A stretch of 47,352 nt of DNA from Gammaproteobacteria bacterium (GCA_019247195.1 JAFAPI010000043.1:1-47352); one strand, 5' to 3'; shown: positions 7,692 to 15,934, numbered from the stretch's first letter. Notes: a model not told the origin generated them from the sequence alone. Program-made: numbers and translations.

Positions 7692-8071
7692 GAGAGTTGC
7701 GCCTTGTCGCGCAGCAGCTCCTCGAGCAGCTGGCGGTCCTTTGCCCATTCGCGCGCGGTCAGCGCCAGCAGCCGCGGCTGCTGGGCGCTGAGGCGGTTCA
7801 ACCGCCAGAAAGCGGCGCCCGCCACCGCGCTAAAGAGCGCCACCAGTCCCGCCAGCACCCAGTCGCGCGCCTCGCTGGTCCAGGTCGCCGCGATCAGCCA
7901 GGCACACGCGACCGCCACGGCGAGAAAGCACGCTGCGGTCAGCACCGCCGCCGCCAGCAGGCGGTGGCGCATTTGCCGCGAAGTGGCATCGATGTCGGTG
8001 CGCACCAGCTCTGCGTAGGCGCCCAAGTGTCGCACCACGATCGCGGCGGCGGCGGAGAGGCGGTTGATCAC
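7688..8071 (-). CDS. YqjE-like (phage holin superfamily) membrane protein
   Basis: A 127-residue protein: an amphipathic N-terminus (INRLSAAAAIVVRHLGAYAELVRTDIDATSRQ region), two adjacent transmembrane helices (about residues 42-64 and 70-88) and a charged C-terminal helix. This is the holin-superfamily/YqjE layout. The reading frame is open further upstream, but that part would run into the preceding gene; I place the start at the GTG at 8071, seven bases after the stop of the yqjD-like gene. The family is membrane-bound and linked to stationary phase or stress; its exact function is unknown. Confidence 0.75.
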   Translation of the reverse strand: MINRLSAAAAIVVRHLGAYAELVRTDIDATSRQMRHRLLAAAVLTAACFLAVAVACAWLIAATWTSEARDWVLAGLVALFSAVAGAAFWRLNRLSAQQPRLLALTAREWAKDRQLLEELLRDKAQLS

Positions 8072-8078
8072 GGTCCGG

Positions 8079-8459
8079 TCAGTTGCGGCGCGACACCAGA
8101 TAGCCGACGGCGATGCCGGCGATGGCCGCGATGCCGATGGCCTCCCACGGCTGGTTACGGACATAGCGGTCGCTCACCTCGAAGGCTTCGCGAGCCTGCC
8201 GCTGAACCTGCTCCGCACTCTGGGATATCGCTCGCCGCGTCGAGGCCATGGCGTCCACCACTTTGGCGCGCAGGCGGCGGATTTCCGGATCGGCCGCCTC
8301 GCCCACCCGATCGATGAGATCTTCGACGTCGGCGAGCAGGTTCTGTACCTCTTCGCGACCCGTAGCGCCCGCCTGCTGGAGCGTCTCGCGCGCGCTGTCA
8401 CGCATGCTGCGCGTATCGCCACGGTTAAATTCATTGCTTGTGCTAGCCACCGTTGTCAC
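8079..8459 (-). CDS. YqjD/ElaB-like DUF883 inner-membrane protein
   Basis: A 126-residue protein with a long charged amphipathic helix region (residues 20-95, with AEDLIDRVGEAADPEIR-like sequence) and a C-terminal glycine-rich membrane anchor (NQPWEAIGIAAIAGIAVGYL), ending in the basic SRRN. This is the DUF883 pattern of E. coli YqjD, ElaB and YgaM, which anchor to the inner membrane, bind stationary-phase ribosomes and are stress-induced. It is the first gene of a leftward yqjD-yqjE-yqjK-like unit. A GacA-box-like palindrome lies 167 bp upstream at 8626. Confidence 0.87.
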   Translation of the reverse strand: MTTVASTSNEFNRGDTRSMRDSARETLQQAGATGREEVQNLLADVEDLIDRVGEAADPEIRRLRAKVVDAMASTRRAISQSAEQVQRQAREAFEVSDRYVRNQPWEAIGIAAIAGIAVGYLVSRRN

Positions 8460-8535
8460 TCCTTGAGTAGTGAGGCCCTGGACGCCTCCTCTTGTTGGTC
8501 ATGCGTGCGCGGGGGCGGACGGCCCCCCAAGCGCC

Positions 8536-8588
8536 CACGAACCTTCACCGCCGCCGCTGCGGCCGGGCCGGCCCACTGTGGGTTCGTG
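8536..8588. repeat. inverted repeat in the sodB/yqjD-like gap
   Basis: CACGAACC at 8536-8543 pairs with GGTTCGTG at 8581-8588; the spacer is very GC-rich and contains nested GGCC stretches. It could fold in the sodB 3' untranslated RNA or act as part of the yqjD-like promoter region. No T-tract follows, so a classical terminator is not supported. Confidence 0.3.
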
Positions 8589-8625
8589 CCGCACGAGGGT
8601 CGATCGGCTCGCCGGCCCGACCAAA

Positions 8626-8643
8626 TGTAGGATGCTGACTACA
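8626..8643. promoter_or_regulatory. second GacA-box-like site (near copy of the 3801 palindrome)
   Basis: TGTAGGATGCTGACTACA has the same 18-bp frame as the site at 3801-3818 and matches it in 15 of 18 positions, including the shared TGTAGGATGC left part and the CTACA right end. It lies between sodB (ending at 8658) and the leftward yqjD-like operon (start 8459), so it could place that operon under the NarL-type regulator encoded at 3923. Confidence 0.4.
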
Positions 8644-8657
8644 GCGGCGCCCCAGAC

Positions 8658-9362
8658 TCAGGTACTGAGATTCGCGGCCGCGAACTCCCAGTTCAACAGT
8701 CGATCAATCACCGCCTGCACGTGGTCGGCGCGGCGATTCTGGTAGTCGAGGTAGTAGGCGTGCTCCCAGACATCTAGCGTGAGAAGCGGGCGCAGGTGTT
8801 TGGGCAGAGGGTCATCGCCGTTACCCGTCTTGAGAATCTGCAGCCGCGCACCGTCGGACACGAGCCACGCCCAGCCGGAGCCGAACTGTTCGTTCGCGGC
8901 CTTCGCCAGCTCGCGCTTGCAGGTCGAGAGATCGCCAAAGGACTCCGCGATCTTGCGCAGCAGCGTCGCCGGAACTGCTTCGGTCGTACGCGGCGCCAGG
9001 CAGTGCCAATAAAAGGTGTGATTCCAGGCCTGCGCGGCATTGTTGAAGAGTTGCTGCTGCTCGGCTCGCCCGGCGGTCCGCAGGATGAGCGCTTCCAGAG
9101 TCAGGTCCGCGAATTCGGTGCCTTGCACCAGCTCGTTGACCTTGTCGACGTAGGCCCGGTGATGCTTGCCGTAGTGAAAGGACAGGCTGTGGCTCGAGAT
9201 CACCGGCTCCAACGCAGTCAACTCGAAGGGTAGTGGCGGCAGCACGTGCAGCGAAAGTCGCTCTTTCTGCGCCGGAACCCCGGCCGCACCGCGCTCATCG
9301 GGCCTGAAGACGTTGCTCTGCTGCGTGCTCCGCGGCAAGCCGCTTCCAGGTGTCGAGTTCAT
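8658..9362 (-). CDS. sodB: iron superoxide dismutase
   Basis: A 234-residue Fe/Mn superoxide dismutase that converts superoxide to peroxide and oxygen. The metal ligands are present in [19 protein letters not shown] and the [15 protein letters not shown] signature (Asp and His). The Gln in [15 protein letters not shown] is the outer-sphere residue typical of the iron enzyme. The ATG at 9362 is preceded by AGGGGAA, a strong ribosome site. Compared with usual bacterial SodB (about 193 residues) it carries an N-terminal extension of about 38 residues (Pro/Gln/Ser-rich, not a clear signal peptide) before [13 protein letters not shown]. The frame is open upstream of the chosen ATG but lacks a ribosome site there. 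Confidence 0.93.
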   Translation of the reverse strand: MNSTPGSGLPRSTQQSNVFRPDERGAAGVPAQKERLSLHVLPPLPFELTALEPVISSHSLSFHYGKHHRAYVDKVNELVQGTEFADLTLEALILRTAGRAEQQQLFNNAAQAWNHTFYWHCLAPRTTEAVPATLLRKIAESFGDLSTCKRELAKAANEQFGSGWAWLVSDGARLQILKTGNGDDPLPKHLRPLLTLDVWEHAYYLDYQNRRADHVQAVIDRLLNWEFAAANLST

Positions 9363-9612
9363 GGCTGTTCCCCTTTGATGCCACGGCAGCCTGATGACTG
9401 CGGCATGCCGCCGCTGTCGGTCATGGCCGGTCTCGGCTGTCGGGCACGCGGCCCGCTGCTGCGGCCACGCATCAGCCCAAGGTAAGCGACTGCTGACTGG
9501 AAGCTTGGCCACAAACTGACGCCGGCTGACGGAGGGCACCGCCTACGGGCCGCGCGGGCGGACCGCAGCATCGCGACGCTGCTGCATCGGTTCCGCGCCA
9601 GGAGCTCCCTCC

Positions 9613-10329
9613 ATGCCAGACGCTGCCCTTCCCGCCTCAAGGTTTGCTGAGGCCTGCGCCGCGCGCGCACGCGGTACCGAACTCAGTCAGCAGTTGCGCA
9701 GCGCCGCCATCGACGGCGATGAGGCTCGCATCGCCAAACTGCTCGGCGAGCTGCTGCGCTGCAAGGGCCTGTCGCGTGGACAGCGCATCGCCCTGCAGCA
9801 CAAAGCACTGGTGAATCTCGTTCACTCGCTGCGCTGCGCTGCGCTCAACGACGACGTGACCGGCCTGCTGAACCGGCGCGGCTTCGTCCAGATGGGCACG
9901 CGCCTGCTCGATCTGGCGGCCCGCGACTCACAGCCGGCACACCTCATCTCTTTCCAGGTGGAGAACCTCACTGACGGCGGCATCGGCTACGACAGTCCCT
10001 CTGCGGAGATGCTGGTTCGCCACATCGGTAATCTGCTGCGCGACCTGTTCCCGAGTTACGGCGTGTACGAGGTGCTCGGCCGGCTCGGACGACACGAGTT
10101 CGTGGCACTCACGATGCGACCCGAGCACGCGTCCGCGGGGATGGTGTTGTCGCGGGTGCGCGGCTGGCGCTGCGAGGGCTGCAGCCTGCAGATCGGGGTG
10201 GGGATCGCCCACTTCGAACCTGACTCGCCGGTGGGCATCGATCAGCTGCTGGCGCAAGCGCGCATGCCCCTCGAGAGCGGCGCCGTCAGCCGCCCGATGC
10301 GCTACGAGCCGGTAGCCACGCCCGCCTGA
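9613..10329 (+). CDS. degenerate GGDEF-domain protein
   Basis: A 238-residue soluble protein with a helical N-terminus (residues 1-75) and a GGDEF-like fold (about 76-225). The entry motif DDVTGLLNRRGF (80-91) is well kept. The active-site loop that should read GG(D/E)EF is GRHEF (159-163), and the metal-binding DxDxFK-type segment reads SFQVENLTDGG, so the acidic ligands and phosphate-binding glycine are missing. No RxxD inhibitory site is visible. It should not make cyclic di-GMP and may act as a c-di-GMP- or protein-binding module. It is divergent from sodB across 250 bp in which I see no gene. Confidence 0.75.
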   Translation: MPDAALPASRFAEACAARARGTELSQQLRSAAIDGDEARIAKLLGELLRCKGLSRGQRIALQHKALVNLVHSLRCAALNDDVTGLLNRRGFVQMGTRLLDLAARDSQPAHLISFQVENLTDGGIGYDSPSAEMLVRHIGNLLRDLFPSYGVYEVLGRLGRHEFVALTMRPEHASAGMVLSRVRGWRCEGCSLQIGVGIAHFEPDSPVGIDQLLAQARMPLESGAVSRPMRYEPVATPA

Positions 10330-10335
10330 GCGACT

Positions 10336-11232
10336 TCAGGGCGCGACGCGGAACAGCGCTCCGGGATACGGGGCGTGCCACTGATCGAACACGCCGGTGA
10401 TGTAGACGTTTCCGGATGGATCGAGCGCCACGTTGGTCACGAACGGCGTGGGCACGGTGAGGATGCGTCGCAGCCGACCTGCGGGGCTGACGACCAGCAC
10501 CCGCCCGGAGCCGTTCTGCGCGATGTAAAGGTCACCGTCGGCTGCGCGTTTCACGCCGTCCGGTCCGTTGTAGGCATCCGCGCCGGGCGTGGGACGGGCC
10601 AGATCCTGCAGGCGCGCCCAGACCCGCCGCGCGCCGAGCGTGCCGTCGGCAAGCACTTCGAAGGACAGCAGACGCGCCGCGAGCATCTCCGCGACGAGCA
10701 GCGAGCGTCCGTCGGCGCTCAACGTCAAACCGTTCGCGTAGTGGATCGTCTCCGCGACTCGCCGCAGCTGGCCGTCCGCAGTGAGATGCAGTATCGCGCC
10801 GCTGATCGGCGCCTTGAGGTCATAGACCCCGGAAGCTGACAGATAGACCCCGTCGTGGCCGTCGGCGCAGAAGTCGTTCGGCCCCTGGAAGGCGTGCCCG
10901 TCGCGGTCGCGGTCAATGGTGCGCACCTCGTGCCAGGCCGCGTCGAGCTCGAGTACGGAGTTGGAGTCGTAACAGGCGACCAGCAGATGGTCGGCGCCGA
11001 ACGCGATCAGGCTGCTCGGTCCACACCCGGCGTGGCGCCACAACACCGCGCTGCGGCGACCGTCCCAGGCACGAATGGTGTGTTGGGCGTACTCCACGTA
11101 GAGCAGCCGATCGTTATGCCACAGCGGACCCTCCGGGTACGCCGCCGGGGCGAGGCGGCGCACGTCCGCGTCAGCGCCACCGGCGAGGGCGATGAGGAGC
11201 AGAGCCGTCGCGGCGCGCAGCGGGTGATCCAT
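10336..11232 (-). CDS. secreted SMP-30/gluconolactonase-like beta-propeller
   Basis: A 298-residue protein with an N-terminal signal peptide (MDHPLRAATALLLIALAGGADA, cleavage near residue 22) and a six-bladed SMP-30-like propeller. Family metal-site landmarks are YPEGPLW (Glu), GPNDFCADG (Asn) and YNGPDGVKRAADG (Asn/Asp). The start at 11232 has AGGGGGAA upstream, which decides it over longer in-frame options. Members hydrolyse sugar lactones or related esters; substrate unknown. It is divergent from the D-amino acid dehydrogenase-like gene, with 117 bp between them. Confidence 0.8.
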   Translation of the reverse strand: MDHPLRAATALLLIALAGGADADVRRLAPAAYPEGPLWHNDRLLYVEYAQHTIRAWDGRRSAVLWRHAGCGPSSLIAFGADHLLVACYDSNSVLELDAAWHEVRTIDRDRDGHAFQGPNDFCADGHDGVYLSASGVYDLKAPISGAILHLTADGQLRRVAETIHYANGLTLSADGRSLLVAEMLAARLLSFEVLADGTLGARRVWARLQDLARPTPGADAYNGPDGVKRAADGDLYIAQNGSGRVLVVSPAGRLRRILTVPTPFVTNVALDPSGNVYITGVFDQWHAPYPGALFRVAP

Positions 11233-11349
11233 GGACTTTCCCCCTTGAGGGCCTAAGCGTAGCGCGGGCGCGCGCATGGCGCGCAGCGCCGCCCCAAGGC
11301 GCGAGGTTATGCCAGAATCCGCCGCTCTGCCTCGACCCGCCAACGTTCC

Positions 11350-12456
11350 GTGCAGCACAGCTTCGATGTCGTGATCATCGGCGGCGGCATCGCCGGGGCC
11401 TCGCTCGCCTATCAGCTCTGCCGCGAGCACCGCGTGCTGCTGCTTGAGCGGGAGACACAGGCCGGCTATCACGCGACCGGACGCTCGGCGGCACTGTTCT
11501 CCACCACCTACGGCAACGACACCATCCAGACGCTGAGTCGGATGAGCGAGGCATTCTTCCGCTGCCCGCCGCCGGGTTTTTGCGCAGCGCCTCTGCTGCA
11601 ACCGCGCGGCGCTCTGCTGATCGCGCGGCACGAGCAGCGCGACTCGCTCGCCGCGCGGCTTGGCACACCCGGTACCCAGTGGCTCGAGGGGGCCGCGCTG
11701 CAGGAGCTGGTCCCCGTGCTACGAGCGGACACGATCGCGGCAGGACTGTACGAACCACAGGCCAGCGATGTTGACGTGGCGAGCCTGCACGAGGGGTTCC
11801 TGCGCGCGCTGCGCACCCGCCCGGACTGCCGGCTGTGCCTCGAGTCGGGAGTGGTGGCACTAGAGTCGCGCGCCGACGGGTGGCATGTGCGCACCGAGCG
11901 CGCCTCGTATGTCGCCCCGCTGCTGGTGAATGCGGCCGGCGCCTGGGCCGATGAGCTCGCAGCCCTCGCGGGCCTGCGGCCGGGCGGGTTGCTGCCGAAG
12001 AAGCGCACGGCCGCAATCGTCGCCACCAACGAGCCGGTGCCGGCTAGCCAGCCCATGGTCATTGACGTCGCGGAGTCGTTCTACTTCAAGCCCGACTCGG
12101 GCCGCGTGCTGCTCTCGCCAGGCGATGAGAGCGATACGCCGCCGGGCGACGTTTGGGCGGACGATCTGGACGTGGCGGTCGCCGTCGAGCGGCTCGAGGC
12201 GGCCACGACGCTGCGCGTGCAGCGTGTCGTGCGTGCCTGGGCGGGGCTGCGCACCTTCAGCGCCGATCGCTCACCCGTGGTCGGCTTCGAGCCCGGGCGC
12301 CACGACTTCTTCTGGTTCGCAGGCCAGGGCGGCTACGGGATCCAGACGGCCCCCGCGCTGGCCCGCATCGCCGCGTACCTGCTCGACCCGCGCCTGGGCG
12401 AGGCGCCAGACGCTGCGATGCGGGCGGCCCTCGCGCCACAGCGCCTGGGCAGGTGA
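11350..12456 (+). CDS. FAD-dependent D-amino acid dehydrogenase, DauA-like
   Basis: A 368-residue DAO-family flavoenzyme, similar along its length to Pseudomonas D-arginine dehydrogenase (DauA): FAD loop GGGIAGASLAYQL (11-23), GYHATGRSAA (39-48), FCAAPLLQPR, LVNAAGAWADELA, SFYFKPD, WAGLRTF and a C-terminal GQGGYGIQT. It should oxidise a D-amino acid to the imino acid and pass electrons to an acceptor. By comparison with the DauA sequence as I recall it, Tyr53 and the substrate-carboxylate Arg (WAGLR) are kept, but His48 is Leu49 and Glu87, which contacts the cationic side chain, is Ala88. A neutral or hydrophobic D-amino acid is therefore a better guess than D-arginine. The start is GTG at 11350. 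No dauB-like partner is present. Confidence 0.82.
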   Translation: MQHSFDVVIIGGGIAGASLAYQLCREHRVLLLERETQAGYHATGRSAALFSTTYGNDTIQTLSRMSEAFFRCPPPGFCAAPLLQPRGALLIARHEQRDSLAARLGTPGTQWLEGAALQELVPVLRADTIAAGLYEPQASDVDVASLHEGFLRALRTRPDCRLCLESGVVALESRADGWHVRTERASYVAPLLVNAAGAWADELAALAGLRPGGLLPKKRTAAIVATNEPVPASQPMVIDVAESFYFKPDSGRVLLSPGDESDTPPGDVWADDLDVAVAVERLEAATTLRVQRVVRAWAGLRTFSADRSPVVGFEPGRHDFFWFAGQGGYGIQTAPALARIAAYLLDPRLGEAPDAAMRAALAPQRLGR

Positions 12457-12536
12457 GGTGCCCGGCACGTTTATCATTGCCAGCGCAGCCCCCAACCGCT
12501 AGCGTGCCCACCCGCCCCGGCCACGGAGAGTCAACG

Positions 12537-13814
12537 ATGCGCGTAATTTGCATGCTGCTGCTGGCGCTCGCCGCCGCCGGCACGGTCCACGCCGAGAACC
12601 CGCCCGTCGTCATCACGGCGGCGCACATGGTAGATGTGCTGACGGGGCGCCGCGCGGACGCGCCGCAGATCGTGATTGAGGGGGATCGCATCCGTAGCGT
12701 CGGGCATCAGGGTGACCCCGTGCCCGAGGGTGCGCGGCGAATCGATCTGGGTGACCGCACCCTGCTGCCCGGTCTGATCGACATGCACGTCCACCTCACC
12801 TCCGATCCCCGCTACAGCGGCTATCGCGGCCTGCCATTCACGGATAGTTTCTGGATGACAGTCGGCGTCGCCAACGCGCGCCAGACTCTGGAGGCCGGCT
12901 TCACGACGGTGCGTAACGTCGGGTCCGCCAATTACTACGACGTGGGGCTCAAGCAAGGAATCGAGAACGGCTACATCCCCGGCCCGCGCATCGTGCCGGC
13001 GACGTACGCCCTCGGCGCAACCGGTGGGCACTGCGATGCAACGCAATTCCCCCCTTCGATCACTACCCCGAGCCCGCAAATCGCCAATTCCCCGGACGAG
13101 TTCCGCGCGCTGGTACGCAAAATGCGCAAGTACGGGGCCGAGCTCATCAAGGTATGTATGACCGGCGGGGTGCTGTCCAAGACCGACACGGTGGACTCGC
13201 AGCAGGTCTCACCGGAGGAGATCCGCGCGATTGTGGAGGAAGCGCATCGGCTCGGCATGCGGGTGGCCGTGCACGCGCATGGCACGGCTGGCATTAACGA
13301 GGCGCTGCGCGCGGGGGTGGATACGATCGAGCACGCGAGCCTTGCCGATGAGCAGAGCTTCAAGCTCGCCCGCGAGCATGGTGCCTGGTTCGACATGGAC
13401 ATCTACAACGATGATTACATTCTTAGCGAGGGTGCCAAGAATGGCGTCTACGCTGAAAGCCTCGCCAAGGAGAAGGCGATCGGCCTGAAACAGCGTCAGA
13501 CGTTCCGAGCCGCGCATGCCGCCGGCGTTAAGATGCTGTTCGGCACCGATGCCGGGGTGTACCCACACGGTACCAACGCGCGGCAGTTTGCCAAGATGGT
13601 CGAATGGGGCATGACCCCACTCGAGGCGATCCAGGCTGCCACGCGCAGCGCGGCGGAGGCACTCAACCGCAGCGCGGACGTCGGGGCAATCGCACCGGGG
13701 CGCTACGCCGATCTGATCGCGGTGGACGGTGATCCACTCGCGGACGTGCGCGTGCTGGAGAGCGTGCCGGTCGTGATCAAGGGCGGGGAGCTCGTCAAGC
13801 AGCCGCCACCTTGA
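12537..13814 (+). CDS. exported metal-dependent amidohydrolase (imidazolonepropionase/prolidase-like)
   Basis: A 425-residue amidohydrolase with a signal peptide (MRVICMLLLALAAAGTVHA). Binuclear metal ligands are visible: His84 and His86 (DMHVHLT), Lys205 (LIKVCMTGG, expected to be carboxylated), His246/His248 (VHAHG), His266 (EHAS) and Asp338 (GTDAG). A C-terminal GAIAPGRYADLIAVDGDPL stretch closes the small beta domain. Relatives include Xaa-Pro or acyl-amino acid hydrolases (PepQ/Sgx-type) acting in the periplasm. The frame is open from 12153, but the ATG at 12537 has GGAGAG six bases upstream and begins the signal peptide. It is 80 bp downstream of the D-amino acid dehydrogenase-like gene, so release of an amino acid from a conjugate followed by oxidation is possible. 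Confidence 0.87.
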   Translation: MRVICMLLLALAAAGTVHAENPPVVITAAHMVDVLTGRRADAPQIVIEGDRIRSVGHQGDPVPEGARRIDLGDRTLLPGLIDMHVHLTSDPRYSGYRGLPFTDSFWMTVGVANARQTLEAGFTTVRNVGSANYYDVGLKQGIENGYIPGPRIVPATYALGATGGHCDATQFPPSITTPSPQIANSPDEFRALVRKMRKYGAELIKVCMTGGVLSKTDTVDSQQVSPEEIRAIVEEAHRLGMRVAVHAHGTAGINEALRAGVDTIEHASLADEQSFKLAREHGAWFDMDIYNDDYILSEGAKNGVYAESLAKEKAIGLKQRQTFRAAHAAGVKMLFGTDAGVYPHGTNARQFAKMVEWGMTPLEAIQAATRSAAEALNRSADVGAIAPGRYADLIAVDGDPLADVRVLESVPVVIKGGELVKQPPP

Positions 13815-13853
13815 GCCGGCCGGGGTCGGGGGCGGGGCCGCGGTGACGTCCTC

Positions 13854-14549
13854 TTACCACGGATACTCGAGGCCGTCGTAGTTGAAAAAGCGCCCGCTGT
13901 CCTGCGGGCCGAGCTTGGCGATCAAGCGGCGCATCGACGCGACGCTCTGCGTCGCGGTCAGCGTCGCGCCCGGACCCCCCATGTCAGTCTTGACCCAGCC
14001 GGGGTTCACGAGCACGCAGGTCACACCGCGAGACTTGAGATCAATCGCGGCGCTGCGCATCAGCATGTTCAGCGCCGCTTTCGAGGTTCGATAGGCGATA
14101 TATCCGCCTGAGGAGTTGTCGGCGAGCGAGCCCATCCCGCTGGTGATGCTAACAACTACCGGGTGACTGGCCTGCACGAGGCGCGGCAGGAAGGCCTCGC
14201 ACATCCGCGCCGGTCCCAACAAGTTCACGTTGAGGACCTGCAGCCACTCGCCATAGTCAATCGTCCCGAGGGCGTCGTTGTGCCGGCCCATGACACCCGC
14301 ACAGTTGATGAGGAGGTCGAGCTCGCCCTGGGCATGCTCCGTTGCAGCACGGCTGACTGATGCCGGGTCGGTAACATCCAGCTGAATCACCGACAGCCGG
14401 TCCGCCGCATCGGGCGACAACCCTCGCAGCGCCGCTGCGGTGCCCGGCTGACGGCAAGCCGCGGTTACCTGATCGCCCGCAGCCAGATACTGGCGCACGA
14501 ACTCCAGACCCAAACCACGACTTGCGCCCGTCACCAGAACCCGTCGCAT
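13854..14549 (-). CDS. short-chain dehydrogenase/reductase (SDR)
   Basis: A 231-residue classical SDR: TGASRGLG cofactor loop (7-14), LDVTD (57-61), NCAGVMG (82-88), Ser137 in SITSGMGS, and the catalytic YxxxK with Tyr153 and Lys157 (AYRTSKAALN), followed by VNPGWVKTDMGG. These are the csgA/sniffer-like carbonyl reductases; the substrate is unknown. The ATG at 14549 is chosen because it directly precedes the Rossmann strand; the longer frame upstream is Gly/Pro/Ala-rich and non-typical. It ends 40 bp from the convergent amidohydrolase and is divergent from the beta-propeller gene at 14696. Confidence 0.9.
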   Translation of the reverse strand: MRRVLVTGASRGLGLEFVRQYLAAGDQVTAACRQPGTAAALRGLSPDAADRLSVIQLDVTDPASVSRAATEHAQGELDLLINCAGVMGRHNDALGTIDYGEWLQVLNVNLLGPARMCEAFLPRLVQASHPVVVSITSGMGSLADNSSGGYIAYRTSKAALNMLMRSAAIDLKSRGVTCVLVNPGWVKTDMGGPGATLTATQSVASMRRLIAKLGPQDSGRFFNYDGLEYPW

Positions 14550-14695
14550 GCGGAGAACCCCTGACCACCGCGGGCCGCGCAGTACGGCCGTCGCCCCAGC
14601 GTGGGCGCCGGCGCCGCTCCCCGCAACCCCGCCTCCGCCGGGGGGGGCCAGCACCGGCTTACCTGCATACAATGGGCCAGCTCAGGAGTCTTCCG

Positions 14696-15934
14696 ATGAC
14701 GACCAGAATCGCCTTATGGGCCGTGGTGCTGATGGGGCTCGCGCTTGGCCGCCTTGAGGACTTCGCCCGCGCTGGCGAGCCACAACTCCCGGCCCCCGAC
14801 CATTACCTCGTGGTGTGGGCCGGCGACCGCGCCGGCATAGGCAATGACTTCTTGATCGTCATCGATGCCGACCCGGCATCAGCTAACTACGGCCACCTGG
14901 TGACGACTCTGCCTACGGACCAACAGACGGTGCGCGTGCACCACACTGAATACACGATGCCAGCCAGCGGGATGTTGTTTGCAAACGATCATGACGTCGG
15001 GCGTACCTTCATATTTGACGTGCGAAATCCGGTCCAACCGAAGATCGCCGCCTCCTTTACCGATCTGGCCGGCTACATGCACCCCCACTCGTATCTGCGT
15101 CTGCCTAACGGCCACGTGCTCGCCACTTTCCAGCACGCTCACCACCCGGCGATGGCCGCCGATTTGGGCAGAACCGGCGGCCTGGTCGAGATCAACGACG
15201 CGGGGGAAGCGGTTCGCGCGGCCAGTAGCGCGGATCCGGTCTTTCCTCGGGCGCTGCTCATGCCGTACGGGCTGGTCGTCCTTCCGGAGGTCGATCGGAT
15301 AGTTTCGACAAACTCCTCGATGCACGAGCCGGATATCTTCAGCGGCGTGACGTATCAGGTCTGGCGACTGTCCGACCTCAAGCTGCTCAGGACCGCTAAG
15401 CTGGATGTCGGCGAAAACCTTTATGCCCACGTCAGCCCGCAGGAGCCGCGCCTGGGACCCGACGGGTCGGTGTTCATTCAGACGCTCGCCTGCGGTCTTG
15501 AGCGCATTACCGCAGTGGACACCGCCCAACCGAAATCCAAGCTCGTCTACACCTTCCCCGGAAACTGGTGCGGAGTTCCGACTATCGTCGGCCACTATTT
15601 TGTGCAGAGCGTACCGGCGGTGCATGGTCTGGTTGTTCTTGACCTCGCGGACCCGGCCAGGCCCGTCGAAGTATCGCGGCTGGCACTCAGCGACAAGTAT
15701 TTTCCGCATTGGACCGGCTGGGACCCGGTGACGCGGCGGTTGGTGGTCGATTCCAGCAAGACCCCCGAAGAACGCATGTATCTGCTGCGACTCGATGAGC
15801 GGACGGGCGCTCTCGCCGTCGATCAGTCTTTTCGCGACTCCGATGGGCAAGCGGGCTTCAGCTTCAACGAGCGAGACTGGCCACATCACTGGCGCGGTGC
15901 GGCGACACCGCATGGCGCGGTGTTTACCCGTTGA
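14696..15934 (+). CDS. secreted beta-propeller protein, selenium-binding protein/YncE-like
   Basis: A 412-residue protein with a Sec signal peptide (MTTRIALWAVVLMGLALG to about residue 26, ARA|GE) and repeated propeller blades. The pattern HHTEYTMPASG, LFANDHD, GYMHPHSY, TFQHAHHP and GGLVEINDAGE recalls selenium-binding protein 56/methanethiol oxidase, including His-rich loops that could hold a metal. A general YncE- or lactonase-like propeller is the alternative. AGGAG at 14684-14688 fixes the ATG at 14696. Role unknown; the secreted location suits oxidation or binding of an external compound. Confidence 0.6.
   Translation: MTTRIALWAVVLMGLALGRLEDFARAGEPQLPAPDHYLVVWAGDRAGIGNDFLIVIDADPASANYGHLVTTLPTDQQTVRVHHTEYTMPASGMLFANDHDVGRTFIFDVRNPVQPKIAASFTDLAGYMHPHSYLRLPNGHVLATFQHAHHPAMAADLGRTGGLVEINDAGEAVRAASSADPVFPRALLMPYGLVVLPEVDRIVSTNSSMHEPDIFSGVTYQVWRLSDLKLLRTAKLDVGENLYAHVSPQEPRLGPDGSVFIQTLACGLERITAVDTAQPKSKLVYTFPGNWCGVPTIVGHYFVQSVPAVHGLVVLDLADPARPVEVSRLALSDKYFPHWTGWDPVTRRLVVDSSKTPEERMYLLRLDERTGALAVDQSFRDSDGQAGFSFNERDWPHHWRGAATPHGAVFTR

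Noticed and set aside
12153-12536. In-frame extension upstream of the amidohydrolase
   Set aside because: It overlaps the 3' end of the D-amino acid dehydrogenase-like gene in another frame, and a signal peptide with a good ribosome site begins at 12537.
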